From NCBI GenBank assembly GCA_948759685.1, contig CAQBGY010000034.1, positions 1 through 19,024 on the forward strand: DNA of 19,024 nt, read 5' to 3'. Numbering within the stretch: position 1 is the first letter of the stretch; every line of letters begins with the position of its first letter. The stretch comes from an uncultured Eubacterium sp. (lineage in GTDB: Bacteria; Bacillota_A; Clostridia; Lachnospirales; Lachnospiraceae). This document shows, one piece after another, positions 6,437 to 14,875 of the stretch. The position numbers and the translations under genes are program-made. The notes beneath the pieces were generated by a model that saw only the letters and a program-made list of their open reading frames with translations, was not told the DNA's origin and searched no databases.

Positions 6437-7663
6437 ATGAACACATACGAAGAATTACAAGCACGTGGTCTGATTGCACAGGTTACGGATGAAGAATTAA
6501 TCAAAGATTTAATAAATAATGGAAAAGCAACTTTTTATATCGGTTTTGATCCCACAGCAGACAGTCTTCATGTAGGTCACTTTATGGCATTATGCCTGAT
6601 GAAGAGACTGCAAATGGCAGGAAATAAGCCTATCGCATTATTAGGCGGTGGAACTGCGATGATTGGAGACCCATCGGGTAAGACTGATATGCGTCAGATG
6701 ATGACAAAGGAGACCATCGAACACAATATCGAATGTTTCAAGAAACAGATGAGCAGATTCATTGACTTTTCTGAAGGAAAAGCATTAATGGTGAATAACG
6801 CAGACTGGTTAATGGATTTGAATTATATTGATGTATTAAGAGAGGTTGGTCCTCATTTTAGTGTTAACAGAATGCTTACAGCAGAATGTTACAAGCAGAG
6901 AATGGAGAGAGGCCTTAGTTTCTTAGAGTTTAACTACATGATTATGCAGAGTTACGACTTCTATAAATTATTCCAGGATTACGGCTGCAATCTTCAGTTT
7001 GGCGGTGATGACCAATGGAGTAATATGTTGGGCGGCACAGAACTTATCAGACGTAAGCTTGGTAAAGATGCATCTGCCATGACGATTACATTGCTTCTCA
7101 ACTCCGAAGGAAAGAAGATGGGAAAAACTGTCAGCGGTGCAGTATGGCTTGACCCTGAAAAGACATCTCCATATGAATTCTTCCAGTACTGGAGAAATGT
7201 GGATGATGCCGATGTTATCAAGTGTCTTAAAATGCTTACATTCCTTCCAATTGAGCAGATTCAGGAAATGGAAGCGTGGGAGGGTGCTGAGCTAAATAAA
7301 GCAAAAGAGATTCTTGCTTATGAATTAACAGAACTGGTTCATGGTGAAGATGAAGCAAAGAAGGCATTGGAAGCTGCAAAGAATATGTTTGCAAAAGGTG
7401 GTATTTCCGGAGACTTACCAACGACAACATATTCTAAAGATGAATTAGATGCAGGAAAAGATATTCTGACGATTTTAGTAGATACAAAACTTGTTTCTTC
7501 CAGAGGCGAAGGAAGAAGACTTGTTCAGCAGGGCGGCGTATCTGTCAATGGAGAAAAAGTTACAGAGATAGATGCAACATTTACTACAGCTGATTACAAT
7601 GATGAAGGTGTTATTTTAATTAAAAAAGGCAAAAAAGCATTCCATCAGGTAAAAGCTGATTAG
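6437..7663 (+). CDS. tyrS: Tyrosyl-tRNA synthetase
   Basis: This class I aminoacyl-tRNA synthetase activates tyrosine and charges tRNA-Tyr in the cytoplasm. The 408 aa protein shows YIGFDPT (34-40), the HIGH-type motif HVGH (45-48), GGDDQW (189-194) and the KMSKS-type loop KMGKT (227-231), the form seen in bacterial TyrRS. A C-terminal S4-like RNA-binding domain covers about 345-405 (SRGEGRRLVQQGGVSVNG). The start follows AAGGAG (6424-6429) by 7 bases. Many Firmicute tyrS genes carry a T-box; here the leader is short and instead carries a long palindrome at the promoter. alaS follows 17 bp after the stop without a terminator, so the two synthetases form an operon. Confidence 0.98.
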   Translation: MNTYEELQARGLIAQVTDEELIKDLINNGKATFYIGFDPTADSLHVGHFMALCLMKRLQMAGNKPIALLGGGTAMIGDPSGKTDMRQMMTKETIEHNIECFKKQMSRFIDFSEGKALMVNNADWLMDLNYIDVLREVGPHFSVNRMLTAECYKQRMERGLSFLEFNYMIMQSYDFYKLFQDYGCNLQFGGDDQWSNMLGGTELIRRKLGKDASAMTITLLLNSEGKKMGKTVSGAVWLDPEKTSPYEFFQYWRNVDDADVIKCLKMLTFLPIEQIQEMEAWEGAELNKAKEILAYELTELVHGEDEAKKALEAAKNMFAKGGISGDLPTTTYSKDELDAGKDILTILVDTKLVSSRGEGRRLVQQGGVSVNGEKVTEIDATFTTADYNDEGVILIKKGKKAFHQVKAD

Positions 7664-7680
7664 TATTGGAGGAAAGTACA

Positions 7681-10317
7681 ATGAAGAAATATGGATTAAA
7701 TGAATTAAGACAGATGTTTTTAGACTTTTTTGAGTCAAAAGACCATCTGGTAAGAGGAAGTTATTCATTAGTTCCTCATAATGATAATAGTTTATTATTA
7801 ATCAATGCAGGTATGGCTCCACTAAAGCCATATTTTACAGGACAGGAGATACCACCGAAGACAAGAATGGCTACCTGTCAGAAATGTATCAGAACCGGTG
7901 ATATTGAAAACATTGGAAAGACAGCCAGACATGGCACTTTTTTTGAGATGCTTGGAAATTTCTCTTTTGGAGATTATTTTAAGACAGAAGCAATTCACTG
8001 GTCATGGGAGTTTTTAACAGAGGTAGTAGGTCTTGATGCAGACAGATTATATCCATCAGTTTATTTAGAAGATGATGAGGCTTTTGAAATCTGGAATAAA
8101 GAGATGGGTATACCAAAAGAACGTATTTTCAAATTTGGCAAGGAAGACAATTTCTGGGAGCATGGTGCAGGTCCTTGTGGTCCATGTTCAGAAATTTATT
8201 ATGACAGAGGAGAAAAGTACGGCTGTGGAGAACCTGGCTGTACGGTAGGCTGTGAATGTGACAGATATATTGAAATCTGGAACAATGTATTTACACAGTT
8301 TGAGAATGACGGAAAAGGAAATTATGAAACATTACAGAATAAAAACATCGATACAGGAATGGGATTAGAGCGTCTCGCTACAGTTGTTCAGGATGTGGAT
8401 TCTATTTTTGATGTTGATACAATCAAATCTCTTCGTGACAAAGTTTGTGAGATTTCAGGAAAAGAATATAAGAAAGAATACAAATGGGATGTTTCTATCA
8501 GAATTATTACGGACCATATCCGTTCAGCAACATTTATGATTTCTGATGGTATTATGCCATCCAACGAAGGAAGAGGATATGTTTTAAGAAGATTAATCAG
8601 ACGTGCCGCAAGACACGGAAGACTTTTAGGCGTAAAAGGTATGTTCTTATCTGAGCTTTCGAAAACAGTGATTGAAGGTTCTAAAGACGGATATCCTGAA
8701 TTAGACGAAAAGAAGAGCATGATTTTCAAAGTCTTAACAGAGGAAGAAAATAAATTCAACAAAACGATTGATACCGGATTAAGTATTCTTGCAGAAATGG
8801 AAACAGAAATGGAAGCAAATGGTGAAAAGACTTTATCCGGAGATAATGCTTTTAAATTATACGACACATATGGATTCCCACTTGATCTTACGATGGAAAT
8901 TCTTGAAGAAAAGGGATTCTCTGTAGATGAAGAAGGTTTCAAAAAAGCTATGGATGTTCAGAGAGAGACCGCAAGAAAAGCCCGTAAGACTACAAATTAT
9001 ATGGGAGCAGACGAGACTGTTTATGAAAGCCTTGATAATGCTTTGACATCAAAGTTTGTAGGATACGACAGATTCGTGGAAGATTCTGTAATTACTGCTC
9101 TTACGACAGAAAGTGAAGTGGTACAGGCTCTCGCAGATGGAGATAAAGGAACTATCGTTGTAGAAGAAACTCCATTCTATGCAACAATGGGTGGTCAGGC
9201 AGGCGACAAGGGTATCATTGAGACGGCAAACGGACAGTTTAAAGTCGTTGATACAATTAAATTGCATGGTAGTATGGTTGGACATGTAGGATATGTTACA
9301 AAAGGCATGCTGCAGGCTGGCGATAAAGTTACATTAAAGGTAGATGCTACACTTAGAAATGCAACAGCAAAGAATCATAGTGCAACACATTTATTACAGA
9401 AGGCGTTAAAGGTTGTTCTTGGAGAACATGTAGAGCAGGCAGGTTCTTATGTAGATGCAGATAGATTAAGATTTGACTTTACACATTTCCAGGCGATGAC
9501 AAAAGAAGAAATTGAAAAGGCTGAAGCAATGGTGAATGAACAGATTGCGAATGGTCTTGATGTTATCACAAAGGAAATGAGTTTAGAGGATGCAAAGAAA
9601 ACAGGTGCTATGGCATTGTTTGGTGAGAAATATGGTGATACTGTAAGAGTTGTATCTATGGGAGATTATTCTGTAGAACTTTGTGGTGGTACTCATGTTT
9701 CAAATACCAGTACAATATCATACTTCAAGATTGTGTCTGAAGCAGGTATTTCAGCAGGAGTCCGCAGAATTGAGGCTTTGACAGGAGCCGGTCTTATGAA
9801 ATATTATGCTGATATGGAAAAAACACTTCTTGAAGCAGCAAAAATTGCGAAATCAGAGCCGAATGCATTAGCAAAGAAGATTCAGTCGTTACATGATGAA
9901 ATCAAGGCATTATCCAGCGAAAATGAGAAATTAAAGGCAAAAATGGCAAACGACTCTGTAGGAGATGTATTAAACAATGTTGAAGAAGTAAAAGGTGTCA
10001 AACTTCTTGCAACGAAAGTATCGGATGTGGATATGAATGGTTTAAGGAATCTTGGAGATAATCTGAAAGAGAAGATGGGCGGCGGTGTAATCGTTATTGT
10101 GTCAACAACTGCTGACAAGGCGAATGTTATTGTTATGGCAGACGATGATGCTATATCCAAAGGTGCCCATGCCGGAAATATGATTAAAGAGATTGCAAAA
10201 TGCGTTGGCGGTGGCGGTGGCGGCCGTCCAAACATGGCACAGGCAGGAGGAAAGAATCCGGCTGGTGCAGATGAAGCCGTAGCAAAGGCAAAAGAGATAT
10301 TAGAACAGCAGTTATAA
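7681..10317 (+). CDS. alaS: Alanyl-tRNA synthetase
   Basis: This class II synthetase charges tRNA-Ala and clears mischarged Ser/Gly-tRNA-Ala. The 878 aa length equals the usual bacterial size. It has the N-terminal catalytic domain (class II motifs around residues 40-250), a Cys-rich insert with Cys 182, 187, 191 and 193 before DRYIEIW, the tRNA-recognition domain, and an editing domain with NHSATH (565-570) and CGGTH (668-672) providing the metal ligands. A coiled-coil stretch (about 735-760) and the DHHA1 C-terminal domain with its glycine run VGGGGGGRPNMAQAGG (from 842) complete it. GGAGG (7668-7672) lies 8 bases before the chosen ATG; a TTG five codons upstream overlaps that site and is rejected. 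It is the second gene of the tyrS operon. Confidence 0.98.
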   Translation: MKKYGLNELRQMFLDFFESKDHLVRGSYSLVPHNDNSLLLINAGMAPLKPYFTGQEIPPKTRMATCQKCIRTGDIENIGKTARHGTFFEMLGNFSFGDYFKTEAIHWSWEFLTEVVGLDADRLYPSVYLEDDEAFEIWNKEMGIPKERIFKFGKEDNFWEHGAGPCGPCSEIYYDRGEKYGCGEPGCTVGCECDRYIEIWNNVFTQFENDGKGNYETLQNKNIDTGMGLERLATVVQDVDSIFDVDTIKSLRDKVCEISGKEYKKEYKWDVSIRIITDHIRSATFMISDGIMPSNEGRGYVLRRLIRRAARHGRLLGVKGMFLSELSKTVIEGSKDGYPELDEKKSMIFKVLTEEENKFNKTIDTGLSILAEMETEMEANGEKTLSGDNAFKLYDTYGFPLDLTMEILEEKGFSVDEEGFKKAMDVQRETARKARKTTNYMGADETVYESLDNALTSKFVGYDRFVEDSVITALTTESEVVQALADGDKGTIVVEETPFYATMGGQAGDKGIIETANGQFKVVDTIKLHGSMVGHVGYVTKGMLQAGDKVTLKVDATLRNATAKNHSATHLLQKALKVVLGEHVEQAGSYVDADRLRFDFTHFQAMTKEEIEKAEAMVNEQIANGLDVITKEMSLEDAKKTGAMALFGEKYGDTVRVVSMGDYSVELCGGTHVSNTSTISYFKIVSEAGISAGVRRIEALTGAGLMKYYADMEKTLLEAAKIAKSEPNALAKKIQSLHDEIKALSSENEKLKAKMANDSVGDVLNNVEEVKGVKLLATKVSDVDMNGLRNLGDNLKEKMGGGVIVIVSTTADKANVIVMADDDAISKGAHAGNMIKEIAKCVGGGGGGRPNMAQAGGKNPAGADEAVAKAKEILEQQL

Positions 10318-10331
10318 TAAGAGCATTGAAT

Positions 10332-10351
10332 AACTTTTATCAAATAAAGTT
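10332..10351. repeat. Imperfect dyad after alaS
   Basis: AACTTTTAT (10332-10340) and ATAAAGTT (10344-10351) are complementary with one bulged T, around a CAA loop. It begins 14 bases after the alaS stop and ends next to the rpsU -35. No T-tract follows, so it is at best a weak alaS terminator or a 3'-end hairpin. Confidence 0.3.
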
Positions 10352-10352
10352 G

Positions 10353-10380
10353 TTGACGTCATAGAAAATTATGGTATAAT
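10353..10380 (+). promoter_or_regulatory. Strong sigma-A promoter of rpsU
   Basis: TTGACG (10353-10358), a 16-bp spacer and a perfect TATAAT (10375-10380), preceded by TGG as an extended -10, form the strongest promoter in the window. Initiation near 10387 gives a leader of about 60 nt. This suits a ribosomal protein gene. Confidence 0.85.
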
Positions 10381-10387
10381 ATTTGAG

Positions 10388-10430
10388 TGTGTTAAACACA
10401 AATACCTACAGTTTTAGGAATCTATAACTG
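10388..10430 (+). promoter_or_regulatory. Structured leader of rpsU
   Basis: Two dyads lie in the short leader. TGTGTT (10388-10393) and AACACA (10395-10400) sit at the expected start of transcription. CAGTT (10409-10413) and AACTG (10426-10430) form a hairpin that extends with TAG/CTA across one U-U mismatch around a GAAT loop, and it ends directly before the AGGGAGGG ribosome binding site (10432-10439). The position suits translational control of rpsU, but I do not recognise it as a known leader family. Confidence 0.35.
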
Positions 10431-10447
10431 AAGGGAGGGAAGAACAG

Positions 10448-10624
10448 ATGTCAAGCGTTATCGTAAAAGAAAACGAATCAATCGACAGTGCATTACGTCG
10501 ATTCAAGAGAAATTGCGCGAAAGCTGGTATTCAGCAGGAGATTCGTAAAAGAGAACATTACGAAAAACCAAGCGTAAAGCGTAAGAAGAAATCAGAAGCT
10601 GCTAGAAAGCGCAAATATAATTAA
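10448..10624 (+). CDS. rpsU: 30S ribosomal protein S21
   Basis: S21 is a small, very basic 30S protein near the platform and the anti-Shine-Dalgarno end of 16S rRNA, and it takes part in initiation. The 58-codon frame begins [20 protein letters not shown] and ends in a Lys/Arg-rich tail ([15 protein letters not shown]), which is typical. Length matches Firmicute S21 (57-58 aa). AAGGGAGGG (10431-10439) lies 8 bases before the ATG. The gene is a single-gene unit with its own promoter and terminator. The yqeY gene that follows rpsU in B. subtilis is absent here; yqfC comes next. Confidence 0.97.
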   Translation: MSSVIVKENESIDSALRRFKRNCAKAGIQQEIRKREHYEKPSVKRKKKSEAARKRKYN

Positions 10625-10628
10625 TGAT

Positions 10629-10658
10629 AAAAAGTCAGGACTTATGTCCTGGCTTTTT
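10629..10658 (+). terminator. Intrinsic terminator of rpsU
   Basis: AAAAAGTCAGGAC (10629-10641) pairs with GTCCTGGCTTTTT (10646-10658) around a TTAT loop, with one G-T wobble. It starts 4 bases after the rpsU stop and ends in five T residues. The A-rich 5' side also makes it a possible terminator on the opposite strand. Confidence 0.93.
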
Positions 10659-10707
10659 ATGTTCCCCCACAATTATATCTCATTTAAAAGATAATACTGA
10701 TTCTTTT

Positions 10708-10736
10708 GTATAAACCAACTTTACTACTCATAAAAT
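10708..10736 (+). promoter_or_regulatory. Putative sigma-E promoter of yqfC-yqfD
   Basis: GTATAAA (10708-10714), a 14-bp spacer and CATAAAAT (10729-10736) closely follow the sigma-E pattern KMATATT-N14-CATAYAHT: the -10 fits at 7 of 8 positions and the central ATA of the -35 is present. yqfC and yqfD are reported sigma-E regulon members in B. subtilis. Initiation near 10743 would fall after the ATG at 10740, ruling that codon out as the start in sporulating cells. Confidence 0.5.
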
Positions 10737-10763
10737 AGTATGAGCACATATAGAAGGTTATAT

Positions 10764-11015
10764 ATGTTTAATGTAGATAACGAATATGATATTCCAAGAG
10801 ATGTAGTAAACCATGAATGCCTGATGCAAATGACAGGAAACAGCGAAATTGTTCTAGAAAATTTCAAATGTATAAAAAAGTTATGTGAAGAAGAAATAGA
10901 AATTGTATGTAAAAAGTATCTGATAAAAATCACAGGAACGTCTTTATGTGTAAAATTTTATAATTGCGAATCAATGATCATAGGTGGGTGTATTCATGAA
11001 GTTTCATTTTTATGA
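10764..11015 (+). CDS. yqfC: Sporulation protein YqfC
   Basis: YqfC is a small conserved spore-former protein of unknown biochemical role, encoded next to yqfD and reported under sigma-E control in B. subtilis. The 83 aa product keeps the family outline: a short N-terminus ending in DIPRDVV, then repeated short beta strands (SEIVLENFKCIKKL..EIEIVCKKYLIKITG) and a C-terminal GCIHEVSFL. No membrane segment is visible. I chose the ATG at 10764 because AGAAGG (10752-10757) lies 6 bases before it. An in-frame ATG at 10740 would give 91 aa, closer to common family annotations, but it has no ribosome binding site and lies upstream of the likely transcript start. The gene overlaps yqfD by 20 bp. The sequence is fairly diverged (Cys- and Met-rich), so the family call rests partly on context. 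Confidence 0.8.
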   Translation: MFNVDNEYDIPRDVVNHECLMQMTGNSEIVLENFKCIKKLCEEEIEIVCKKYLIKITGTSLCVKFYNCESMIIGGCIHEVSFL

Positions 11016-12210
11016 AATTATAATTGATAGAAAATATATATACAGGGTGTTAAATTCTGCCCATAAAATTAATATCAGAAATATTATAAATGAAGATGAT
11101 AAAACAAGGTTTTACGTAGATTACACAGATATTGAAGAGACATTAAATATATTAAAAGAAAATAACATTCATATTATAAAATTAAATGAAAAAGGCTTAT
11201 ATACAAAGCTGGTAAATAAATTTATTTTTAAAGTGGCAATGGTATTTGCTTTTGTGTTTATCAGCGGATTAATTTTATGTTCGAGATATATATGGGAAAT
11301 ATCGATTGAAGGAAATTATACATATACAACAAATAAGTTAAAAAATTATATTTATTCTCAAGATATCAGAGAGGGGGTGGCAAAAAAGAAGATTAACTGC
11401 GAGGAACTGGAGAAGAAAATCAGAAAAAAATATAATGATATCAGCTGGGTATGTGCGGAAATAAAAGGAACAAATTTAATCGTACATATTAAAGAAAATT
11501 ATATCACGGAAATTTCTAAAAAAGAGACAAAGCCATATCATATTGCCGCAAACAAAGATGCTGAAATTGTATCTATTCTTGTGAGAACCGGAGTACCCGG
11601 GGTTAAAGTGGGAGATAAAGTAAAAGAGGGAACGATATTAATTAATGGGCTGGTAGATGTTTTCGATGAATCAGAACAAAAGCTTTTTACAAAGCCATGT
11701 AATTCTGATGGTGAAATTATAGGAAAAACAAAGTACAAGTATAAAGATAAATTGAAAATAAATTATAAGAAAAAAGATTATAAAAAGGGATATTCTTATT
11801 ATCTTCCATCCGTAAGTGGATATAAATGGGTTAAAACAGGTAATACTAAGAATAAAAATATAGCATACAAAGAAATAAAATTAAAAGGATTCGGTAATTA
11901 TTATCTGCCGATATGTATACAAAAATATACTGTAATGCCATACGATACCCTAAAATGTAAATATAATGAAAAAGAAGCCGCAAAGATATTAAAGAAACGA
12001 TTGTACAATAAATTATTAATAATGGAGCAAAAAGGCTACAAAATACTTGAAAAAAATGTTAAAATAGTAAAACAGAGGGATTCTTATATCTGCTCAGGAG
12101 ACATTGTATGTCTGGAACCTTTAGGAAAGGTTTCTTATATTCTTGATGAGGATATCCAAAAAATTAATATGGAAAAAGAATCTATAAATGACGAAACGAA
12201 AGGGCAGTAA
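10996..12210 (+). CDS. yqfD: Sporulation protein YqfD
   Basis: YqfD is a membrane-anchored sporulation protein of unknown mechanism, always found with YqfC. The 404 aa protein has a soluble N-terminal part (1-74), one strong transmembrane segment (about 75-96), then an outer part. This begins with WEISIEGN, resembling the POTRA-like start of FtsQ-type proteins, and includes a barrel-like VGDKVKEG segment (195-202) resembling lipoyl/hybrid-motif folds. The rest is Lys- and Tyr-rich. The ATG at 10996 follows GGTGG (10983-10987) by 8 bases; a GTG at 10984 in the same frame overlaps that site. The 20-bp overlap with yqfC suggests coupled translation. phoH follows after 14 bp, so both may share the upstream sigma-E-like promoter, although phoH is normally vegetative. 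Confidence 0.88.
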   Translation: MKFHFYEIIIDRKYIYRVLNSAHKINIRNIINEDDKTRFYVDYTDIEETLNILKENNIHIIKLNEKGLYTKLVNKFIFKVAMVFAFVFISGLILCSRYIWEISIEGNYTYTTNKLKNYIYSQDIREGVAKKKINCEELEKKIRKKYNDISWVCAEIKGTNLIVHIKENYITEISKKETKPYHIAANKDAEIVSILVRTGVPGVKVGDKVKEGTILINGLVDVFDESEQKLFTKPCNSDGEIIGKTKYKYKDKLKINYKKKDYKKGYSYYLPSVSGYKWVKTGNTKNKNIAYKEIKLKGFGNYYLPICIQKYTVMPYDTLKCKYNEKEAAKILKKRLYNKLLIMEQKGYKILEKNVKIVKQRDSYICSGDIVCLEPLGKVSYILDEDIQKINMEKESINDETKGQ

Positions 12211-12224
12211 AGGGATTTTTATAA

Positions 12225-13214
12225 ATGAGTGTAATAGAAAGTATCATCGATATTCCGGCAGAGTACGAGAAAAAGGTGTTCGGACAATTTGATTTTAATA
12301 TCAAAAAAATCGAACGCACGCTGCATGTGACGATTATTTCCAGAGACAACGAATTAAAAATTATCGGTGGAGAAGATGCCACAAGAAGAGCAAAAAATGT
12401 TTTTCATCAGTTAATGGAATTAGCCAGAAGAGGAAATGAGATAACGGAGCAGAATGTTGATTATGCTTTATCTCTATGTTTTGAAGAAAAAGAAGCGGCT
12501 ATCGTAGAGTTAGATGACAGCATTATCTGTAGAACAGTTATGGGAAAACCAATTAAGCCAAAAACTTTAGGACAGAAAAGTTATGTAGATTTAATCCGGG
12601 ATAAAATGATTGTGTTTGGCATCGGTCCGGCAGGAACCGGCAAGACATATTTAGCTATGGCGATGGCAATTACGGCTCTTCGAAATAACGAAGTAAATAA
12701 AATTATTCTGACAAGACCTGCCATTGAAGCAGGGGAAAACCTTGGTTTTCTTCCGGGAGATTTACAAAGTAAGGTCGACCCTTATTTAAGACCACTCTAT
12801 GATGCCCTCTATCAGATTATGGGAGCTGAAAGTTTTGTCACGAATACAGAGAAAGGAATTATTGAAGTTGCGCCACTTGCTTATATGCGTGGAAGAACTT
12901 TGGATAATGCCTTTATTATTCTGGATGAAGCACAGAACACAACACCGGCACAAATGAAGATGTTTCTTACCCGTATCGGATTTGGTTCAAAGGTTATCGT
13001 GACCGGAGACCGAACACAGAAAGATTTACCAAGAGATGTCATATCCGGGCTTGATGTGGCATTAAAAGTATTAAAAAAAGTAGAGGATATCGGTTTTGCC
13101 TTTCTTGATAACAATGATGTTGTGAGACATCCTCTGGTACAGAAGATTGTAAAAGCATATGAAGAGTATGAAGAGAAAAAACAGAGCAGACAAAGTGATA
13201 AAAAGAACAGATAG
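12225..13214 (+). CDS. phoH: PhoH family ATPase / RNA-associated NTPase
   Basis: This is a PhoH-like P-loop ATPase, a helicase-related family linked by gene context to RNA processing and to YbeY; its exact substrate is not settled. The 329 aa length is typical. An N-terminal KH-like region (about 20-80) precedes the ATPase core with Walker A GPAGTGKT (134-141), the conserved ILTRPAIEAGENLGFLPGDL segment (161-180), Walker B IILDEAQ (231-237) and the later VTGDRTQKDLP motif. The start follows AAAGGGA (12209-12215) by 9 bases, which overlaps the yqfD stop. The C-terminus is a charged tail. In B. subtilis pgpH (yqfF) separates phoH from ybeY; here ybeY follows directly after 43 bp. Confidence 0.95.
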   Translation: MSVIESIIDIPAEYEKKVFGQFDFNIKKIERTLHVTIISRDNELKIIGGEDATRRAKNVFHQLMELARRGNEITEQNVDYALSLCFEEKEAAIVELDDSIICRTVMGKPIKPKTLGQKSYVDLIRDKMIVFGIGPAGTGKTYLAMAMAITALRNNEVNKIILTRPAIEAGENLGFLPGDLQSKVDPYLRPLYDALYQIMGAESFVTNTEKGIIEVAPLAYMRGRTLDNAFIILDEAQNTTPAQMKMFLTRIGFGSKVIVTGDRTQKDLPRDVISGLDVALKVLKKVEDIGFAFLDNNDVVRHPLVQKIVKAYEEYEEKKQSRQSDKKNR

Positions 13215-13257
13215 TTTCATCGGACAAGACTAAAAATATAATTAAAGAGAATTAAAA

Positions 13258-13764
13258 ATGAGTGTATATATAGAAAACGAATATCCAAAAGATATTGATA
13301 TTGACTATCAGAACATTATTCATTCAGTAATCGGAGAGGCACTGGATTTCATTGGGTGTCCTTATGAATGTGAAGTGAATGTTACCATTGTTGATAATGA
13401 AGAGATAAAAGAAATTAACAGACAGCAGAGAAATATAGATAACCCGACAGATGTGTTATCTTTTCCGTTACTGGAATATGGACAAGCTGGAGAGTTTCAT
13501 CAGTTTGATGAAATGTTAGAATGTTTTCATCCGGATAGCGGAGAATTAATGCTGGGTGATATTGTGATATCCTTTGATAAAGTATTAAGTCAGGCAGAGG
13601 AATATAATCATTCTGTCAAAAGAGAACTAGCTTTTCTGACAGCGCATAGTATGTTACATCTTTTTGGTTTCGACCATATAGAAGAGAATGAACGGGTAGA
13701 AATGGAAAAGATGCAGAATATAATTTTAGAAAATTTAGGAATAACGAGGGAGAAAAAATGTTAA
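13258..13764 (+). CDS. ybeY: Endoribonuclease YbeY (rRNA maturation factor)
   Basis: YbeY is a zinc-dependent endoribonuclease needed for 16S rRNA 3'-end maturation and 70S quality control. The 168 aa protein carries the metal-binding HxxxHxxxxxH motif at His130, His134 and His140 (HSMLHLFGFDH). It also has the family's NxDNPTDVLSFP stretch (59-70) and GDIVIS (100-105). Length is normal. Its ribosome binding site is weak (AAAGAGA, 13244-13250), so some expression may depend on coupling to phoH. The stop overlaps the next gene by 7 bp. The usual downstream neighbours dgkA, cdd and era are missing here. Confidence 0.96.
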   Translation: MSVYIENEYPKDIDIDYQNIIHSVIGEALDFIGCPYECEVNVTIVDNEEIKEINRQQRNIDNPTDVLSFPLLEYGQAGEFHQFDEMLECFHPDSGELMLGDIVISFDKVLSQAEEYNHSVKRELAFLTAHSMLHLFGFDHIEENERVEMEKMQNIILENLGITREKKC

Positions 13765-14855
13765 AAAACAAGAAAATTTTTATTGGTTCAACAATTGCTG
13801 TTGTCATTATTGCAGTTGTTGCAGTAGTCTGCATATTTATGTTTGGCAGCGAAAAAAAGAAGGTGAGCAGACAGGAAGAAACTACCGTGACTGAAACCGA
13901 AGCAGTAACAAAAGACCCAAATGCAGGAAAAGTAAAAAGCCGATTAACAGGAGAATATACAAAACCAAGTATCGCAAATAAAAGACCTGTTGCTTTGATG
14001 TACAATAATATTATTAATGCGATTCCACATTCCGGTTTGTATAATGCTGATGTCTGCTATGAAGCACCGGTAGAGGGTGCCATTACCAGAATTATGGGTA
14101 TTTTTGAAGATTATGAAAAAGTAAAGAAGATGGGTTCAGTGCGAAGCTGTAGAATTTATTATTGCTCTTTTGCGAATGAGTGGGATGCAGTCTACAGCCA
14201 TTTTGGACAATCCAAGTATGCACTGGAATATTTAAAGAGTGGAAAGATTGACACTGTAAGTTCCCTGACAGGAGAAAGATATTTCTTTAGAACTTCTGAC
14301 AGAGTTGCACCTCATAACTGTTTTACTTCCGGAGCGAATTTAAAAAAAGCTATTAAAGACCTTGAATATAGAGCAGATTATAAAAAAGATTACAAAGGAC
14401 ATTTTGAATTTGCCGAAGCAGATAATAAAATTAACTTAGAAACAGGAAAAACCGCAAACAGAGTAGACCTTGGTTATATGATTAATAAGCCGTATTTTGT
14501 TTTTAATCAGAAAGACGGACAATACTATCGTTTCCAGTATGGCAGTAAACATATTGATGACCAGAACAATAAGCAGTTACACTGTTCTAATATTATCATT
14601 CAGTTTGTAAATGCGACATTATATCCTGATAATAAGAGTCTTGATATGACATTGTCCGGAAATGGAAAAGGCTGGTTTATTACCAATGGAAAAGCAGAAA
14701 AAATCACATGGCAGAAATCTGAACAGAGAAGTGGTCAGACAAAATATCTGAATGAAAATGGTGAGGAAATAAAACTTAACACAGGAAAAACATGGATTTG
14801 TATGGTTCAGAATGAATATGCAGACAATGTAAAAATTTCAAAAAAGAAAAAATAA
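13758..14855 (+). CDS. DUF3048 domain protein, membrane-anchored (YerB-like)
   Basis: The 365 aa protein belongs to the DUF3048 family (B. subtilis YerB is a member), whose function is unknown. One hydrophobic segment (about 7-30) is followed by a low-complexity Lys/Glu/Thr linker (31-60), placing the rest outside the membrane. The extracellular part begins with the family's LTG.. and RPVALMYNN.. signatures, followed by AIPHSGLYNADVCYEAPVEGAITRIMGIF and VGSVRSCRIYY-like (here MGSVRSCR) and HFGQS segments. A second C-terminal half contains SNIIIQFV and GKGWFITNGK. YerB is a lipoprotein, but the Cys at 25 here is preceded by VV and lacks a proper lipobox, so a plain membrane anchor is more likely. 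The ATG overlaps the ybeY end by 7 bp and follows GAGGGAG (13746-13752), suggesting coupled translation. Confidence 0.88.
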   Translation: MLKNKKIFIGSTIAVVIIAVVAVVCIFMFGSEKKKVSRQEETTVTETEAVTKDPNAGKVKSRLTGEYTKPSIANKRPVALMYNNIINAIPHSGLYNADVCYEAPVEGAITRIMGIFEDYEKVKKMGSVRSCRIYYCSFANEWDAVYSHFGQSKYALEYLKSGKIDTVSSLTGERYFFRTSDRVAPHNCFTSGANLKKAIKDLEYRADYKKDYKGHFEFAEADNKINLETGKTANRVDLGYMINKPYFVFNQKDGQYYRFQYGSKHIDDQNNKQLHCSNIIIQFVNATLYPDNKSLDMTLSGNGKGWFITNGKAEKITWQKSEQRSGQTKYLNENGEEIKLNTGKTWICMVQNEYADNVKISKKKK

Positions 14856-14875
14856 TTTAAGGAACTTATTGAAGT

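Noticed and set aside
8388..8942. 184-codon open frame on the minus strand inside alaS
   Set aside because: Low-complexity Ser/Ile/Leu-rich translation antisense to a fully conserved AlaRS; no start signals or family resemblance.
10204..10224. GGTGGC-type repeat in alaS as a microsatellite or unstable tract
   Set aside because: It encodes the conserved glycine run of the AlaRS C-terminal domain and needs no other explanation.
10724..10933. 69-codon minus-strand frame facing the rpsU terminator
   Set aside because: It is antisense to yqfC, has a hydrophobic, Ser-rich composition and no ribosome binding site. The bidirectional terminator alone does not argue for a gene.
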